From Modestobacter sp. (lineage in GTDB: Bacteria; Actinomycetota; Actinomycetes; Mycobacteriales; Geodermatophilaceae), in NCBI GenBank assembly GCA_025966175.1, contig JAOPVN010000021.1, positions 1 to 20,795 of the forward strand: a DNA stretch of 20,795 nucleotides, read 5' to 3'. Shown here piece by piece: positions 6,206 to 13,548 of this stretch; within the stretch, counting starts at the first letter, position 1; each line of letters begins with the position of its first letter. The translations under genes and the position numbers were made by a program. A model generated the notes under the pieces. The model was not told the DNA's origin. It saw only the letters and a list, made by a program, of their open reading frames with translations, and did no database searches.

Positions 6206-7780
6206 ATGACCTGGGCCACACGCGCCGCGGCAGCTGGACTCTCCGCGCTCGCCGGTGTCGCCGCCCGCGATCTCCTGCAGCGAGAACACACCCTGCTGCG
6301 CAACTTTCCGGTGATCGGGCACACCCGCTACCTGCTGGAGTCCGTCGGCCCCGAGCTGCGCCAGTACCTCGTGGCCGGCAACAACGAGGAGCGGCCGTTC
6401 ACCCGCGATCAGCGCCGTTGGGTCTATGCCTCGGCGAAGAAGCAGAACAACTACTTCGGCTTCGGCACCGACAACGACCTCGAGTACACCGCCGGGTACC
6501 CGGTGATCAACCACCGCACGTTCGGCCGGGCGGTACCGGCCACCCACGTGGAGGCCGGGCATGAGACGCCACTGCCCAGCGCCAAGGTGCTCGGCGGCAC
6601 CCGCGGCCGCACGCACGCGTTCCGCCCGGCATCGGTGGTCAACATCTCGGCGATGAGCTTCGGCTCCCTGTCCGGCCGTGCGGTCGAGGCGCTCAACCGC
6701 GGGGCCGCGCTGGCCGGCTGCCTGCAGAACACCGGCGAAGGCGGCCTGTCCGAGCACCACCGGCACGGCGGTGAGCTGGTGTTCCAGATCGGGACGGCGT
6801 ACTTCGGCTGCCGAGACGAACGCGGCAGGTTCGACATGGCCCGGCTGAAGGACCTGGTCGCCGCAGCACCCGTGCGGGCCCTGGAGGTCAAGCTCAGCCA
6901 GGGCGCCAAGCCCGGCCTCGGCGGCGTTCTGCCCGCGGCCAAGGTCTCGGCAGAGATCGCCGCGGTCCGTGGGGTGCCCGAAGGGGTGGACTGCATCAGC
7001 CCCTCCCGGCACGCGGAGTTCTCCGACGCCGACAGCCTGCTGGACTGGGTGGAACTGCTGGCCGGCGAGACCGGGCTGCCGGTCGGCCTCAAGTCCGCCG
7101 TGGGCGACATGGGCTTCTGGCAGGAGCTCACCGAGCTGATGACGACGACCGGCCGCGGCGTGGACTTCGTGACGATCGACGGCGGAGAGGGCGGTACCGG
7201 CGCTGCACCGCTGATCTTCACCGACTCGGTGTCCCTGCCCTTCCAGCTGGGCTTCGCGCGGGTCTACTCGACCTTCGCCCGGGCCGGGCTGCACGAGCAG
7301 GTGACGTTCATCGGCGGGGGCAAGCTCGGCCTGCCCGACAACGCCATCGTGGCGTTCGCGCTCGGCTGCGACATGGTCAACGTCGCCCGCGAGGCGATGC
7401 TGGCCATCGGCTGCATCCAGGCGCAGAAGTGCCACACGGACACCTGCCCCACCGGCGTGGCCACGCAGAACGCCTGGCTGGCGCACGGCCTGGACCCCGC
7501 GCTGAAGTCCGTGCGGGCGGCCACCTACATCGGGACACTGCGCCGGGACGTGCGCAAGGTCGCCGAGGCGTGCGGAGTGGAGCACCCCGGGCTCATCGAC
7601 ACCTCAGCGGTGGAGGTCCTGACCGGACGGACGGCGTCGCGCCCCCTGCTCGAGGTCTACGACTACGAGCCGGGTTGGGGGTTGCCGTCGGCGGCCGACC
7701 AGGCCGACATCGTGCGGCTGATGACCGCCCAAGCGCCGCAGGGCGGCAGTGCCCCTCCGTCCCCCGACGCAGTCGGCTGA
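6206..7780 (+). CDS. FMN-binding glutamate synthase family protein (stand-alone GltS-like domain)
   Basis: This is a 524-residue protein with the synthase (FMN/Fe-S) domain of glutamate synthase, but without the amidotransferase and C-terminal GXGXG domains. An N-terminal hydrophobic stretch (TRAAAAGLSALAGVAA) may anchor it to the membrane. Landmarks are RPASVVNISAMSFGSLSG, QNTGEGGLSEHH, KLSQGAKPGLGG, the FMN-binding DFVTIDGGEGGTGAAP, and the cluster Cys403-x5-Cys409-x4-Cys414 (CIQAQKCHTDTCPTGVATQ), which in GltB/GltS carries a [3Fe-4S] centre. The spacing is fully conserved, so the protein is probably intact. No glutaminase or beta-subunit gene lies nearby; such orphan proteins occur widely, and their in vivo reaction is not well established. 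Confidence 0.9.
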   Translation: MTWATRAAAAGLSALAGVAARDLLQREHTLLRNFPVIGHTRYLLESVGPELRQYLVAGNNEERPFTRDQRRWVYASAKKQNNYFGFGTDNDLEYTAGYPVINHRTFGRAVPATHVEAGHETPLPSAKVLGGTRGRTHAFRPASVVNISAMSFGSLSGRAVEALNRGAALAGCLQNTGEGGLSEHHRHGGELVFQIGTAYFGCRDERGRFDMARLKDLVAAAPVRALEVKLSQGAKPGLGGVLPAAKVSAEIAAVRGVPEGVDCISPSRHAEFSDADSLLDWVELLAGETGLPVGLKSAVGDMGFWQELTELMTTTGRGVDFVTIDGGEGGTGAAPLIFTDSVSLPFQLGFARVYSTFARAGLHEQVTFIGGGKLGLPDNAIVAFALGCDMVNVAREAMLAIGCIQAQKCHTDTCPTGVATQNAWLAHGLDPALKSVRAATYIGTLRRDVRKVAEACGVEHPGLIDTSAVEVLTGRTASRPLLEVYDYEPGWGLPSAADQADIVRLMTAQAPQGGSAPPSPDAVG

Positions 7781-7788
7781 GCCACTCG

Positions 7789-7806
7789 CCCCTACTGCCC
7801 GAGGGG
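7789..7806 (+). terminator. Weak hairpin between convergent genes
   Basis: CCCCT (7789-7793) and AGGGG (7802-7806) form a short stem with an 8-nt loop, 8 nt after the glutamate-synthase-like gene. It is short and could be chance, but it is in the right position. Confidence 0.3.
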
Positions 7807-8028
7807 ACTCGCGCACGGTGGAGCGGGGCCGGGGCGTGGGACAGCGCAGGTCGCAACCCAGCCACCGACCAGTCCCTGATCGACCGACGCCTGCTGCGTG
7901 AGCCGGTCGCAGGCGCACACCACGTCGGCGCGCAGGCCGCCGCTGCGCACGTCGGACGCGACGCGGGCGTCGAGCTGGCCGGTGGGAGCACAGCAGAGGT
8001 CGACGTGCGCGGGCCCGACCTCAGGTGG
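7792..8028 (-). other. Coding-like open stretch directly behind the DAHP synthase gene
   Basis: On the minus strand the frame of the DAHP synthase stays open after its TGA for 78 more codons to TAG at 7792-7794. The middle part (HVDLCCAPTGQLDARVASDV and DRLTQQASVDQGLV) has strongly GC-ending codons and looks protein-like, but there is no start codon or ribosome binding site before it. I do not recognise a family. It may be the remnant of a lost downstream gene. Confidence 0.25.
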
Positions 8029-9291
8029 TCAACGGTGCACTGGAGGATGGGCACGCGCGCCGGCGCCGCGCCGTACCCGGGCAGCCTCGGCCAGCTCGGC
8101 CAGCATCGCCTCCGTCGTCCCGAGGTCGACGCAGGCGTCGGTGACGCTCTTGCCGTACTCCAGCCTCTCGGGATGCCGGCGATCGAGGTCCTGCCTCCCC
8201 GCGACGAGGTTGCCCTCCATCATGACGCCGCGGATCGCCCGCTCGCCGGCTGCCATCTGCCCTGCCAGGTCCCGCACGACGTCGATCTGGCGCAGGTGGT
8301 TCTTCTGGCTGTTGCCGTGGGACGCGTCGACCACGACGACCTCAGGCAGACCCCGCTCCGCCAGCTTGCGCTTCGTGTCGGCGATGTGGGCTGCGGAGTA
8401 GTTCGGGCCGTGCTTGTCGCCACGCAGGATGACGTGGCCGGTGTCGTTGCCGGTCGTCGACAGCTGAGCTGTGACCCCGTGGTGGTCGACACCCAGGAAC
8501 TCGTGCGGAGCCCGCGCGGTCATGACGGCCTGGACGGCGGCCTCGATGCTCCCCTCCGGCGAGTTCTTGAAGCCGATGACGGAGGAGAAACCGGACACCC
8601 GCTCCCGGGCGGTCTGGTCGGTGACGTTGCGCGCGCCGACGCCGTTGTACGTGACGAGTCCGTTGACGTACTGCGGCGTCAACGCATTCAACGGTTCAGC
8701 AGCCACCGGTACACCGATGGCGGTGATGCGGCACATGAGCATCCGGGTCGCGACGAGACCGACGCTGATGCGGCTCGAACCGTCGAGGAACGGGTCGTAG
8801 GCGAATCCCTTCCAGTCGACCTCGGTCCTCGGCTTCTCGGTGTAGGTCCGCATCAGGATCTCCAGGTCCTCGCCGTGCCGCTTCCGCATGCGGGCGATGA
8901 AGCCGGCGTACTCCAGCGCGGCGGCCGGGTCATGGATCGAGCACGGACCGGCGATGACGGCCAAGCGGTCATCGAGACCGTTCACGATGTCGATCACGGC
9001 GCGGCGCGCGGCCCGGGTCGTGGTGGCAGACGCAGCCGGCAGCGGCACGACGGTCGCGACCGCTGCCGGCGTGACGACGACGCTCAGGCCGGTGATCCTG
9101 GCGTTCACCAGGCCGGAGAGGTCGACGTCGTCCGCTCGTTCGACCCCCAAACGCTGCTGGACGTCGGGCAGCAGGTCCGCCAACGCGGCATCGATCTGCG
9201 CGTTCACCCGCGTCTGAAGGTCCAGCAGGTGATCAGCGATCCGCGTCGCGGCATCCAGGATCTGGTCAGCCGGATGGGGAGCCTCCTGCAT
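8029..9291 (-). CDS. 3-deoxy-7-phosphoheptulonate (DAHP) synthase, type I AroF/G/H family
   Basis: This enzyme condenses phosphoenolpyruvate and erythrose 4-phosphate to DAHP, the first shikimate-pathway step, in the cytoplasm. It has 420 residues, with metal ligands in the expected contexts: Cys117 (AGPCSIHDP), His325 (DASHGNS), Glu359 (MMEGNL) and Asp385 (SVTDACVDLG). The substrate-binding stretches MRTYTEKPRT (147-156), GARNVTDQT (219-227), GFKNSPEGS (240-248) and ILRGDKHGPN (288-297) are present. The first roughly 90 residues form a longer N-terminal extension than in E. coli AroG and may carry a different allosteric control. ATG at 9291 is chosen over GTG at 9300/9297 because GAGGAG lies 8 nt before it. 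Actinobacteria usually also have an unrelated type II enzyme, so this may be a second isozyme. Confidence 0.93.
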   Translation of the reverse strand: MQEAPHPADQILDAATRIADHLLDLQTRVNAQIDAALADLLPDVQQRLGVERADDVDLSGLVNARITGLSVVVTPAAVATVVPLPAASATTTRAARRAVIDIVNGLDDRLAVIAGPCSIHDPAAALEYAGFIARMRKRHGEDLEILMRTYTEKPRTEVDWKGFAYDPFLDGSSRISVGLVATRMLMCRITAIGVPVAAEPLNALTPQYVNGLVTYNGVGARNVTDQTARERVSGFSSVIGFKNSPEGSIEAAVQAVMTARAPHEFLGVDHHGVTAQLSTTGNDTGHVILRGDKHGPNYSAAHIADTKRKLAERGLPEVVVVDASHGNSQKNHLRQIDVVRDLAGQMAAGERAIRGVMMEGNLVAGRQDLDRRHPERLEYGKSVTDACVDLGTTEAMLAELAEAARVRRGAGARAHPPVHR

Positions 9292-9417
9292 CGTCACCAC
9301 TCCTCACGCACTCGACGAGGCCGCGGGCCGGCACGGACGGCCCCCCGCTTGCCGCGGAAGGGTTCGACATGTGGCCGGAGGAGCCTCGTCCCTCAGCAGC
9401 TCGCGCAGCCGCCGTCG

Positions 9418-9453
9418 GGGAGCCAACCACAGTCAGGGAGCCAACCCCAGGCA
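9418..9453 (+). repeat. 18-bp tandem duplication
   Basis: GGGAGCCAACCACAGTCA (9418-9435) is followed directly by GGGAGCCAACCCCAGGCA (9436-9453), a 16 of 18 match. It lies between the DAHP synthase start and stub copy 2, outside any gene I can support. Confidence 0.7.
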
Positions 9454-9492
9454 GTGTGGCGGGGAGGCCGATGAGGAGAGGGAAGCGCGGCC

Positions 9493-9498
9493 TAGCCT
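9493..9498 (+). promoter_or_regulatory. -10-like box of stub copy 2 (candidate leaderless promoter)
   Basis: TAGCCT fits the actinobacterial TANNNT -10 pattern, and its 3' end is 6 nt before the ATG at 9505. That is the spacing expected if transcription starts at the A of the ATG. The box and spacing are kept in copies 1 and 4, and copy 3 has TGGCCT. No convincing -35 box is visible. Confidence 0.4.
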
Positions 9499-9504
9499 CA
9501 CCGC

Positions 9505-9654
9505 ATGCGAGCCGTGCAGATCACCCGCTTCGGCGGCCCGGAGGTGCTCGACGTCGTCGACCTCCCCGGCCCCGTCCCCGGCGAGGGCGAGTAGCTGTTC
9601 GATATCTCCGCGTGCGGGGTGAACGACGCCGACACCCACCAGCGGCGGTCTTGA
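9505..9654 (+). pseudogene. Quinone-oxidoreductase N-terminal stub, interrupted by TAG
   Basis: The frame begins MRAVQITRFGGPEVLDVVDL and would end ADTHQRRS, then TGA at 9652-9654. A TAG at 9592-9594 replaces the CAG (Gln30) found in the other three copies, so translation would stop after 29 residues. Relative to copy 4 the differences are mainly synonymous third-position changes (about 13 synonymous against 7 replacement codons plus the nonsense one by my count), so the sequence diverged while still under coding constraint and was disabled later. The rest of the roughly 320-residue enzyme is absent. Confidence 0.75.
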
Positions 9655-9883
9655 GGGGTACATCAGGCCTGGGCCGCACGCTCGCACCGTTGCCGTACGG
9701 GTGCAGCTCACCGCTCGGCCACTCCACGAGGAAGCCCCACGGTCATCGACCGGAGGGGATCAGTCGTCTCAGGCGCGGCTGGGCATCCCCGGACAAGGAC
9801 ATTCGCCTGGAGGCCTCGGGACCGATCTACGTGGGCCGGCGGCGCCGACCGCAGCGAAGCGCTCCCGCTGGGCGATCCCAGGT

Positions 9884-10675
9884 TCAGCCCAGCCAGTCCA
9901 CGGCCTCCCGCGCGATGCCGGACGGGACCGTGTGTGGCCCCGAGAACTCGCGAAAGGTCACGTCGTACCCGTCCTCGCGCAGTTTCGGCACGATCTTCCC
10001 GCTGGTCCGGTCGATCGGGAGAACCTCGTCGGCGTCACCGTGGGAGACGAACACGAGCGGTGCCCCCTCGCGCCGCCCCCTCGGCGGCACGAAGCCCGGC
10101 GAGAACGCGACGATCTTCCGGAGCAGGTCGCCGTTGGCCAGCCCGAGACCGAGTGCGTACGAGGCACCGTCGGAGAACCCGGCAACGGCCACTCGGCTCG
10201 CGTCCACAGCGAAGGCGGCGAAGACCCTCGCCAGCGCGCGGTCGATGAGTGCGGCATCAGGCCCGTAGGAACCGCGGATGGCGTCCCACGTCGTCCCCCG
10301 GGACGCCGGCGCCAGCAGCAGCAGGCCGCGTTCCACGGCCAGCGGGCCCAGCAGGGCCAACCCGGCCTCCGCGTCGCCTCCTGCTCCGTGCAGGGTCAGG
10401 ACGAGCGGCGCCGCCGCGCCAGGGAGGACGGTCGGCGGGACGTGCAGAAGCGCATCCCGGACGGCCTCGAGACCCAGCGGATGGGTGCCGGGGATGGTGG
10501 GTGGCCCTTCGGGGGGCCGGGGCGGGGATGCTTCGGGGCGAGCGGTCAGGACCGCGCCGTCTCCATCGCCTACCCCGCCGAACGCACCGGCGGAGAGTCG
10601 GATGCCGCATGCGGTGAGCAGGCTGGCGCCCGACAGCTGGCCGGCCGCCACGAGAAGGCGTCGGCGCGTCAGCAC
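9884..10675 (-). CDS. Exported lipoprotein alpha/beta hydrolase (esterase/phospholipase-like)
   Basis: This is a 263-residue serine hydrolase predicted outside the membrane. The N-terminus LTRRRLLVAAG resembles a twin-arginine signal, and the hydrophobic stretch ends in lipobox LTAC with Cys23. Residues 25-85 are a low-complexity linker and the first strands. Catalytic residues fit the fold: Ser168 in GFSDG, Asp216 in HGDADEVLP, and His248 in GPHTVP; the oxyanion stretch is LTLHGAGGD (93-101). Length and motif order resemble the phospholipase/carboxylesterase and polyhydroxyalkanoate-depolymerase-like groups; the substrate is unknown. It is transcribed towards the DAHP synthase, but 390 bases and a stub repeat lie between, so an operon is unlikely. 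Confidence 0.85.
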   Translation of the reverse strand: MLTRRRLLVAAGQLSGASLLTACGIRLSAGAFGGVGDGDGAVLTARPEASPPRPPEGPPTIPGTHPLGLEAVRDALLHVPPTVLPGAAAPLVLTLHGAGGDAEAGLALLGPLAVERGLLLLAPASRGTTWDAIRGSYGPDAALIDRALARVFAAFAVDASRVAVAGFSDGASYALGLGLANGDLLRKIVAFSPGFVPPRGRREGAPLVFVSHGDADEVLPIDRTSGKIVPKLREDGYDVTFREFSGPHTVPSGIAREAVDWLG

Positions 10676-10827
10676 GGCCTTCTCCTACCCCGGCCCGGCC
10701 TGAGGAAGTCGCGCCGCAGGGCTGTCCACACGCTCGTCGAGAGGCGGCCGGAACGCAGGTAGCCACGGTGCCCGTGCTGCGGACGCGCGGGCCCATTGGG
10801 TCCTTGCCCCTCTCCCGAGGACCGCGC

Positions 10828-11003
10828 CCTGGCCTGACCGACATGCGTGCCGTGCAGATCACCCGCTTTGGCGGCCCCGAGAGCCTCGACGTCGTCGACC
10901 TGCCCGACCGGAGCCCCGGGGACGGCGAGCAGCTGTTCGACATCTCCGCGTGCGGGGTCAACTTCGCTGATACTCACCACTCGCTGTCTGTCAACTGACC
11001 TGA
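10828..11003 (+). repeat. Quinone-oxidoreductase 5'-stub repeat, copy 3
   Basis: Third copy of the dispersed unit of about 176 bp. It has box TGGCCT (10830-10835, one base off the TAGCCT of the other copies), a 7-nt spacer, the stub frame (10843-10998), and the tail CAACTGACCTGA as in copy 1. It lies between two minus-strand genes. Confidence 0.87.
10843..10998 (+). CDS. Quinone-oxidoreductase N-terminal stub, intact 51-residue frame
   Basis: The frame reads MRAVQITRFGGPESLDVVDL, continues through GEQLFDISACGVNFADTHH, and ends SLSVN before TGA. It matches only the first roughly 48 residues of quinone oxidoreductases (zinc-less medium-chain family), which normally go on with a GroES-like and an NADPH-binding domain. 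No catalytic or cofactor site is included, so enzymatic activity is not expected. There is no ribosome binding site; a -10-like box sits so that a leaderless mRNA could start at the ATG. It may be a non-functional remnant or an expressed small peptide; the sequence alone does not decide. The frame is longer upstream (to 10768), but homology starts at 10843. Confidence 0.5.
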   Translation: MRAVQITRFGGPESLDVVDLPDRSPGDGEQLFDISACGVNFADTHHSLSVN

Positions 11004-11112
11004 CGTCGGCGGGGCACGGAGCGGGACCGCGTCCATGCCGCGTCATGGCTGGCGATGGCGATGCACCGCCATCCCTCACCGCGAGGCCGCGAGGCAGGTG
11101 GGCCGGAGCGGG

Positions 11113-12024
11113 TCAGGACCTGTCGGCTGCGGCGTCGCGCGTCAGCTGTGCGTCGGTCGCAGCCCAGCTGGCCAGCAGCTTCAGGGCGTCGTCCGATGCG
11201 GTCCCAGGCTCGGCGGTGTAAGCCGTCAGGTGCAGGTCCTCGGGACCCTCGGTCGGCAGGGCCGTGGAGTGGTAGACCAGGTCGATCGCGCCGACCGCCG
11301 GGTGGTTGAACTGCTTGACCCCGGTGCGGTGGATGCGCACGTTGTGCGCAGCCCAGCGGGTGCGGAACTCCTCACTGACCGTGGACAACTCCCCGACGAG
11401 CTCGCGCAGGTCGGTGTCGTAGGGGTCGCGGCCGGCCTCGGTGCGCAGGATGGCCGCCGTGGTGTTGGCCGCGCCGTCCCAGTCGGGGTGGAAGTCCCGG
11501 GCCCGCGGGTCGAGGAACTGGAAGCGAGCGATGTTCGCCGGACGACGGGGGTCGTCGAACACAGGTGAGTAGAGCGCGCGCCCAAGGTTGTTGGCGGCGA
11601 GGACGTCCATGCGGCCGTTGAGCGCGATCGCCGCCGATGAGCTCATGGAGTCCAGCAGCCACTGCACCCGCGGTTGCACGCGGACCTTGCTGCGACGCCG
11701 GGACGCGCGGGACGGCTTCGCGGCACGGGCGAGGTCGAACAGGTAGAGCCGCTCGGCCTCGTCCAGCTGCAGCGCCCGGGCGACGGCCTCCAACACGTCT
11801 TCGGACACGCCCGCGATGTGGCCCTTCTCCAGCCGGACGTACCAGTCGGTGCTCACGCCGGCCAGGACGGCGACCTCCTCGCGGCGCAGCCCGGGCACAC
11901 GCCGTCGGCCACCTCCGGGAAGCAGCCCGGCCTGCTCGGGCGTGATCCGGGCACGCCGACTCGCGAGGAAGTCGCGGATGTCGTCGCGGTTGTCCACCCC
12001 GACGACGGTACGGCGATCGGTCAC
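11113..12024 (-). CDS. XRE-family transcriptional regulator with MmyB-like ligand-binding domain
   Basis: This is a 303-residue DNA-binding regulator. The helix-turn-helix is at about 45-75 (VPGLRREEVAVLAGVSTDWY, then RLEKGHIAGVS). Residues 110-290 match the MmyB-like ligand-binding domain (ALNGRMDVLAANNLGRALYS, and later FHPDWDGAANTTAAILR) common in actinobacterial paralogues. It is divergent from the exporter/dehydrogenase cassette that starts at 12228, which makes it the likely local regulator of that cassette. GTG at 12024 is the longest start; GTG at 11997, giving VDNRDDIRDFL as in many family members, is a good alternative and would give 294 residues. Neither has a clear ribosome binding site. 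A palindromic region directly upstream suggests autoregulation. Confidence 0.88.
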   Translation of the reverse strand: MTDRRTVVGVDNRDDIRDFLASRRARITPEQAGLLPGGGRRRVPGLRREEVAVLAGVSTDWYVRLEKGHIAGVSEDVLEAVARALQLDEAERLYLFDLARAAKPSRASRRRSKVRVQPRVQWLLDSMSSSAAIALNGRMDVLAANNLGRALYSPVFDDPRRPANIARFQFLDPRARDFHPDWDGAANTTAAILRTEAGRDPYDTDLRELVGELSTVSEEFRTRWAAHNVRIHRTGVKQFNHPAVGAIDLVYHSTALPTEGPEDLHLTAYTAEPGTASDDALKLLASWAATDAQLTRDAAADRS

Positions 12025-12028
12025 CGAA

Positions 12029-12067
12029 GGGAGGTCGAGCTTCTACCCCCTACAAACGCGACCTCCC
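12029..12067. promoter_or_regulatory. Candidate operator between the regulator and the exporter cassette
   Basis: GGGAGGTCG (12029-12037) and CGACCTCCC (12059-12067) are perfect 9-bp inverted repeats. Between them sits a smaller imperfect dyad TTCTA-CCCCC-TACAA (12041-12055). This nested palindrome starts 5 nt upstream of the regulator's GTG and is the only AT-richer patch in the intergenic region, so it may overlap the regulator's promoter and bind the regulator itself. It could instead act as a hairpin in the regulator's mRNA leader. Confidence 0.45.
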
Positions 12068-12227
12068 GCGCCCGCGGATATGGGCGTTCAGTGGTCGCAG
12101 GGCCGATCCAGTGGCCGGGGCTGCAGTCGGCCCGGCCACCGCGAGCTGTCGAGCTCGCTGGCGCACGACGACGTCGCTGCGGTCGCCCCTCCTGAGCCCT
12201 GCTGCACGGTCGATCCCCGAAGGAAGC

Positions 12228-13532
12228 ATGACCATCACCTCGCCCTCGATGACCCCGGTGGCTGGCGCGCAGGCCGTCGGGCGCGCGCTGGCCGTCGTCC
12301 TCAGCCTGCTGACCGTCTTCGGGCCCATCTCGATGGACCTGTACCTGCCCGTGCTGCCGGCGCTCACCACCGATCTGGGGTCCGCGACCTCTACCGCGCA
12401 GCTGACGATCACCGCCTGCCTGCTCGGCCTGGCGCTCGGCCAGCTCGTCGCCGGCCCGCTGTCCGACCGGTTCGGCCGCCGACGTCCGCTGCTGGTCGGC
12501 GTCGTCGGCTACGTCGCCGTCTCGCTGCTGTGCGCCGCCAGCCCGACCGCGGAGACGCTCGTCGCCGCCCGGTTCGTGCAGGGCCTCGCCGGCGGTGTCG
12601 GCGTCGTGATCGCCCAGGCCGCCGGGCGGGATCTGTACTCCGGTGGCCGGCTGCTGCGCTACTACGGTCGGCTGACCGTGCTCGGCGGGCTGGCCGCCAT
12701 CGTCGGTCCCGTGATCGGCGGGCAGCTGGCTGAGGTCACCGACTGGCGCGGCATCTTCGTCTTCCTCGCCGCCGTCGGAGCGGTCATCCTCGCCGCCTGC
12801 GCGCTGGTCTTCCGCGAGACCCTGCCCCCCGAGGGGCGGGGCGCCGGCGGTCTCGCGCAGACCGGCCGCGACATGCGCCGACTGCTGTCGGACCGGGTGT
12901 TCCTCGGCGCCGTGCTCGTCACCGGCTTCGTCAACGCCGCGCTGTTCGCCTACCTGTCCGGTGCCACCTTCGTGCTGCAGGACTTCTACGGACTGTCCCC
13001 GCAGGGCTACTCCTACGCGTTCGGACTGAACTCGCTCGGCTTCATGGTCTTCGGCTTCATCGCTGGACGGACCTCGGAACGGTGGTCGGAGCGGGGCACG
13101 CTGCTGGTCGGGATCGTCATGTGCGTCGCCGGTGCCGGTGGACTGCTGGCCACCGCAGCCTGGGAACTGCCGCTGGCGGCCGTCATCGTGTCGCTGCTGA
13201 CCATGGTCAGCGGCGTGGCCGTGACGACTCCACCGGCGACCTCACTCGCGCTGGCCGACTACCCGGACATCGCCGGCACCGCCTCGTCGTTCCTCGGCGT
13301 CGCCCGCTTCGCCTTCGGCGGTCTGGCCGCGCCCCTGGTGGGTCTCGGCGCCGGAGTGACGCCGTTGGCGCTGGTCACGATCACCGCCGCAGTGCTCGGC
13401 GCCCTCGCGTACAGCATGACCGCCCACCGTCCGGCCCCCACGACGCATGACGCGCCTTCCGGCTCACCCCGGGCTGACGCGCTTCCACAGACACCCGCCA
13501 GGACGACGACACGCGTCGTCCGGGAACCCTGA
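12228..13532 (+). CDS. MFS drug-resistance transporter, Bcr/CflA type
   Basis: This is a proton-driven exporter of the DHA1 group in the inner membrane, 434 residues and about 12 hydrophobic segments. The signature after the first segment, FGPISMDLYLPVLPAL (31-46), is characteristic of Bcr/CflA proteins, and motif A GPLSDRFGRRRP is at 76-87. The ATG at 12228 is chosen for the ribosome binding site AAGGAAG (12220-12226); an upstream in-frame extension from 12111 is not family-like. The C-terminal 40 residues are a polar, proline/threonine-rich tail. It is the first gene of a cassette with dehydrogenases and a cupin (16-nt gap to the next start), presumably under the divergent XRE regulator. 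The substrate is unknown; Bcr/CflA relatives export bicyclomycin, chloramphenicol or sulfonamides. Confidence 0.9.
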   Translation: MTITSPSMTPVAGAQAVGRALAVVLSLLTVFGPISMDLYLPVLPALTTDLGSATSTAQLTITACLLGLALGQLVAGPLSDRFGRRRPLLVGVVGYVAVSLLCAASPTAETLVAARFVQGLAGGVGVVIAQAAGRDLYSGGRLLRYYGRLTVLGGLAAIVGPVIGGQLAEVTDWRGIFVFLAAVGAVILAACALVFRETLPPEGRGAGGLAQTGRDMRRLLSDRVFLGAVLVTGFVNAALFAYLSGATFVLQDFYGLSPQGYSYAFGLNSLGFMVFGFIAGRTSERWSERGTLLVGIVMCVAGAGGLLATAAWELPLAAVIVSLLTMVSGVAVTTPPATSLALADYPDIAGTASSFLGVARFAFGGLAAPLVGLGAGVTPLALVTITAAVLGALAYSMTAHRPAPTTHDAPSGSPRADALPQTPARTTTRVVREP

Positions 13533-13548
13533 GAGGACACGCACCACC

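Larger units (their letters stand above)
9491..9666 (+). repeat. Quinone-oxidoreductase 5'-stub repeat, copy 2
   Basis: Second copy of the dispersed unit of about 176 bp. It has the box TAGCCT (9493-9498), a 6-nt spacer, the stub frame (9505-9654) and the tail TCTTGAGGGGTACATCAG, shared with copy 4. It lies antisense to its two neighbours, which are both on the minus strand. Confidence 0.87.

Noticed and set aside
7429..9474. 681-codon plus-strand frame covering the DAHP synthase region
   Set aside because: It overlaps two well-supported genes in other frames and is without recognisable domains.
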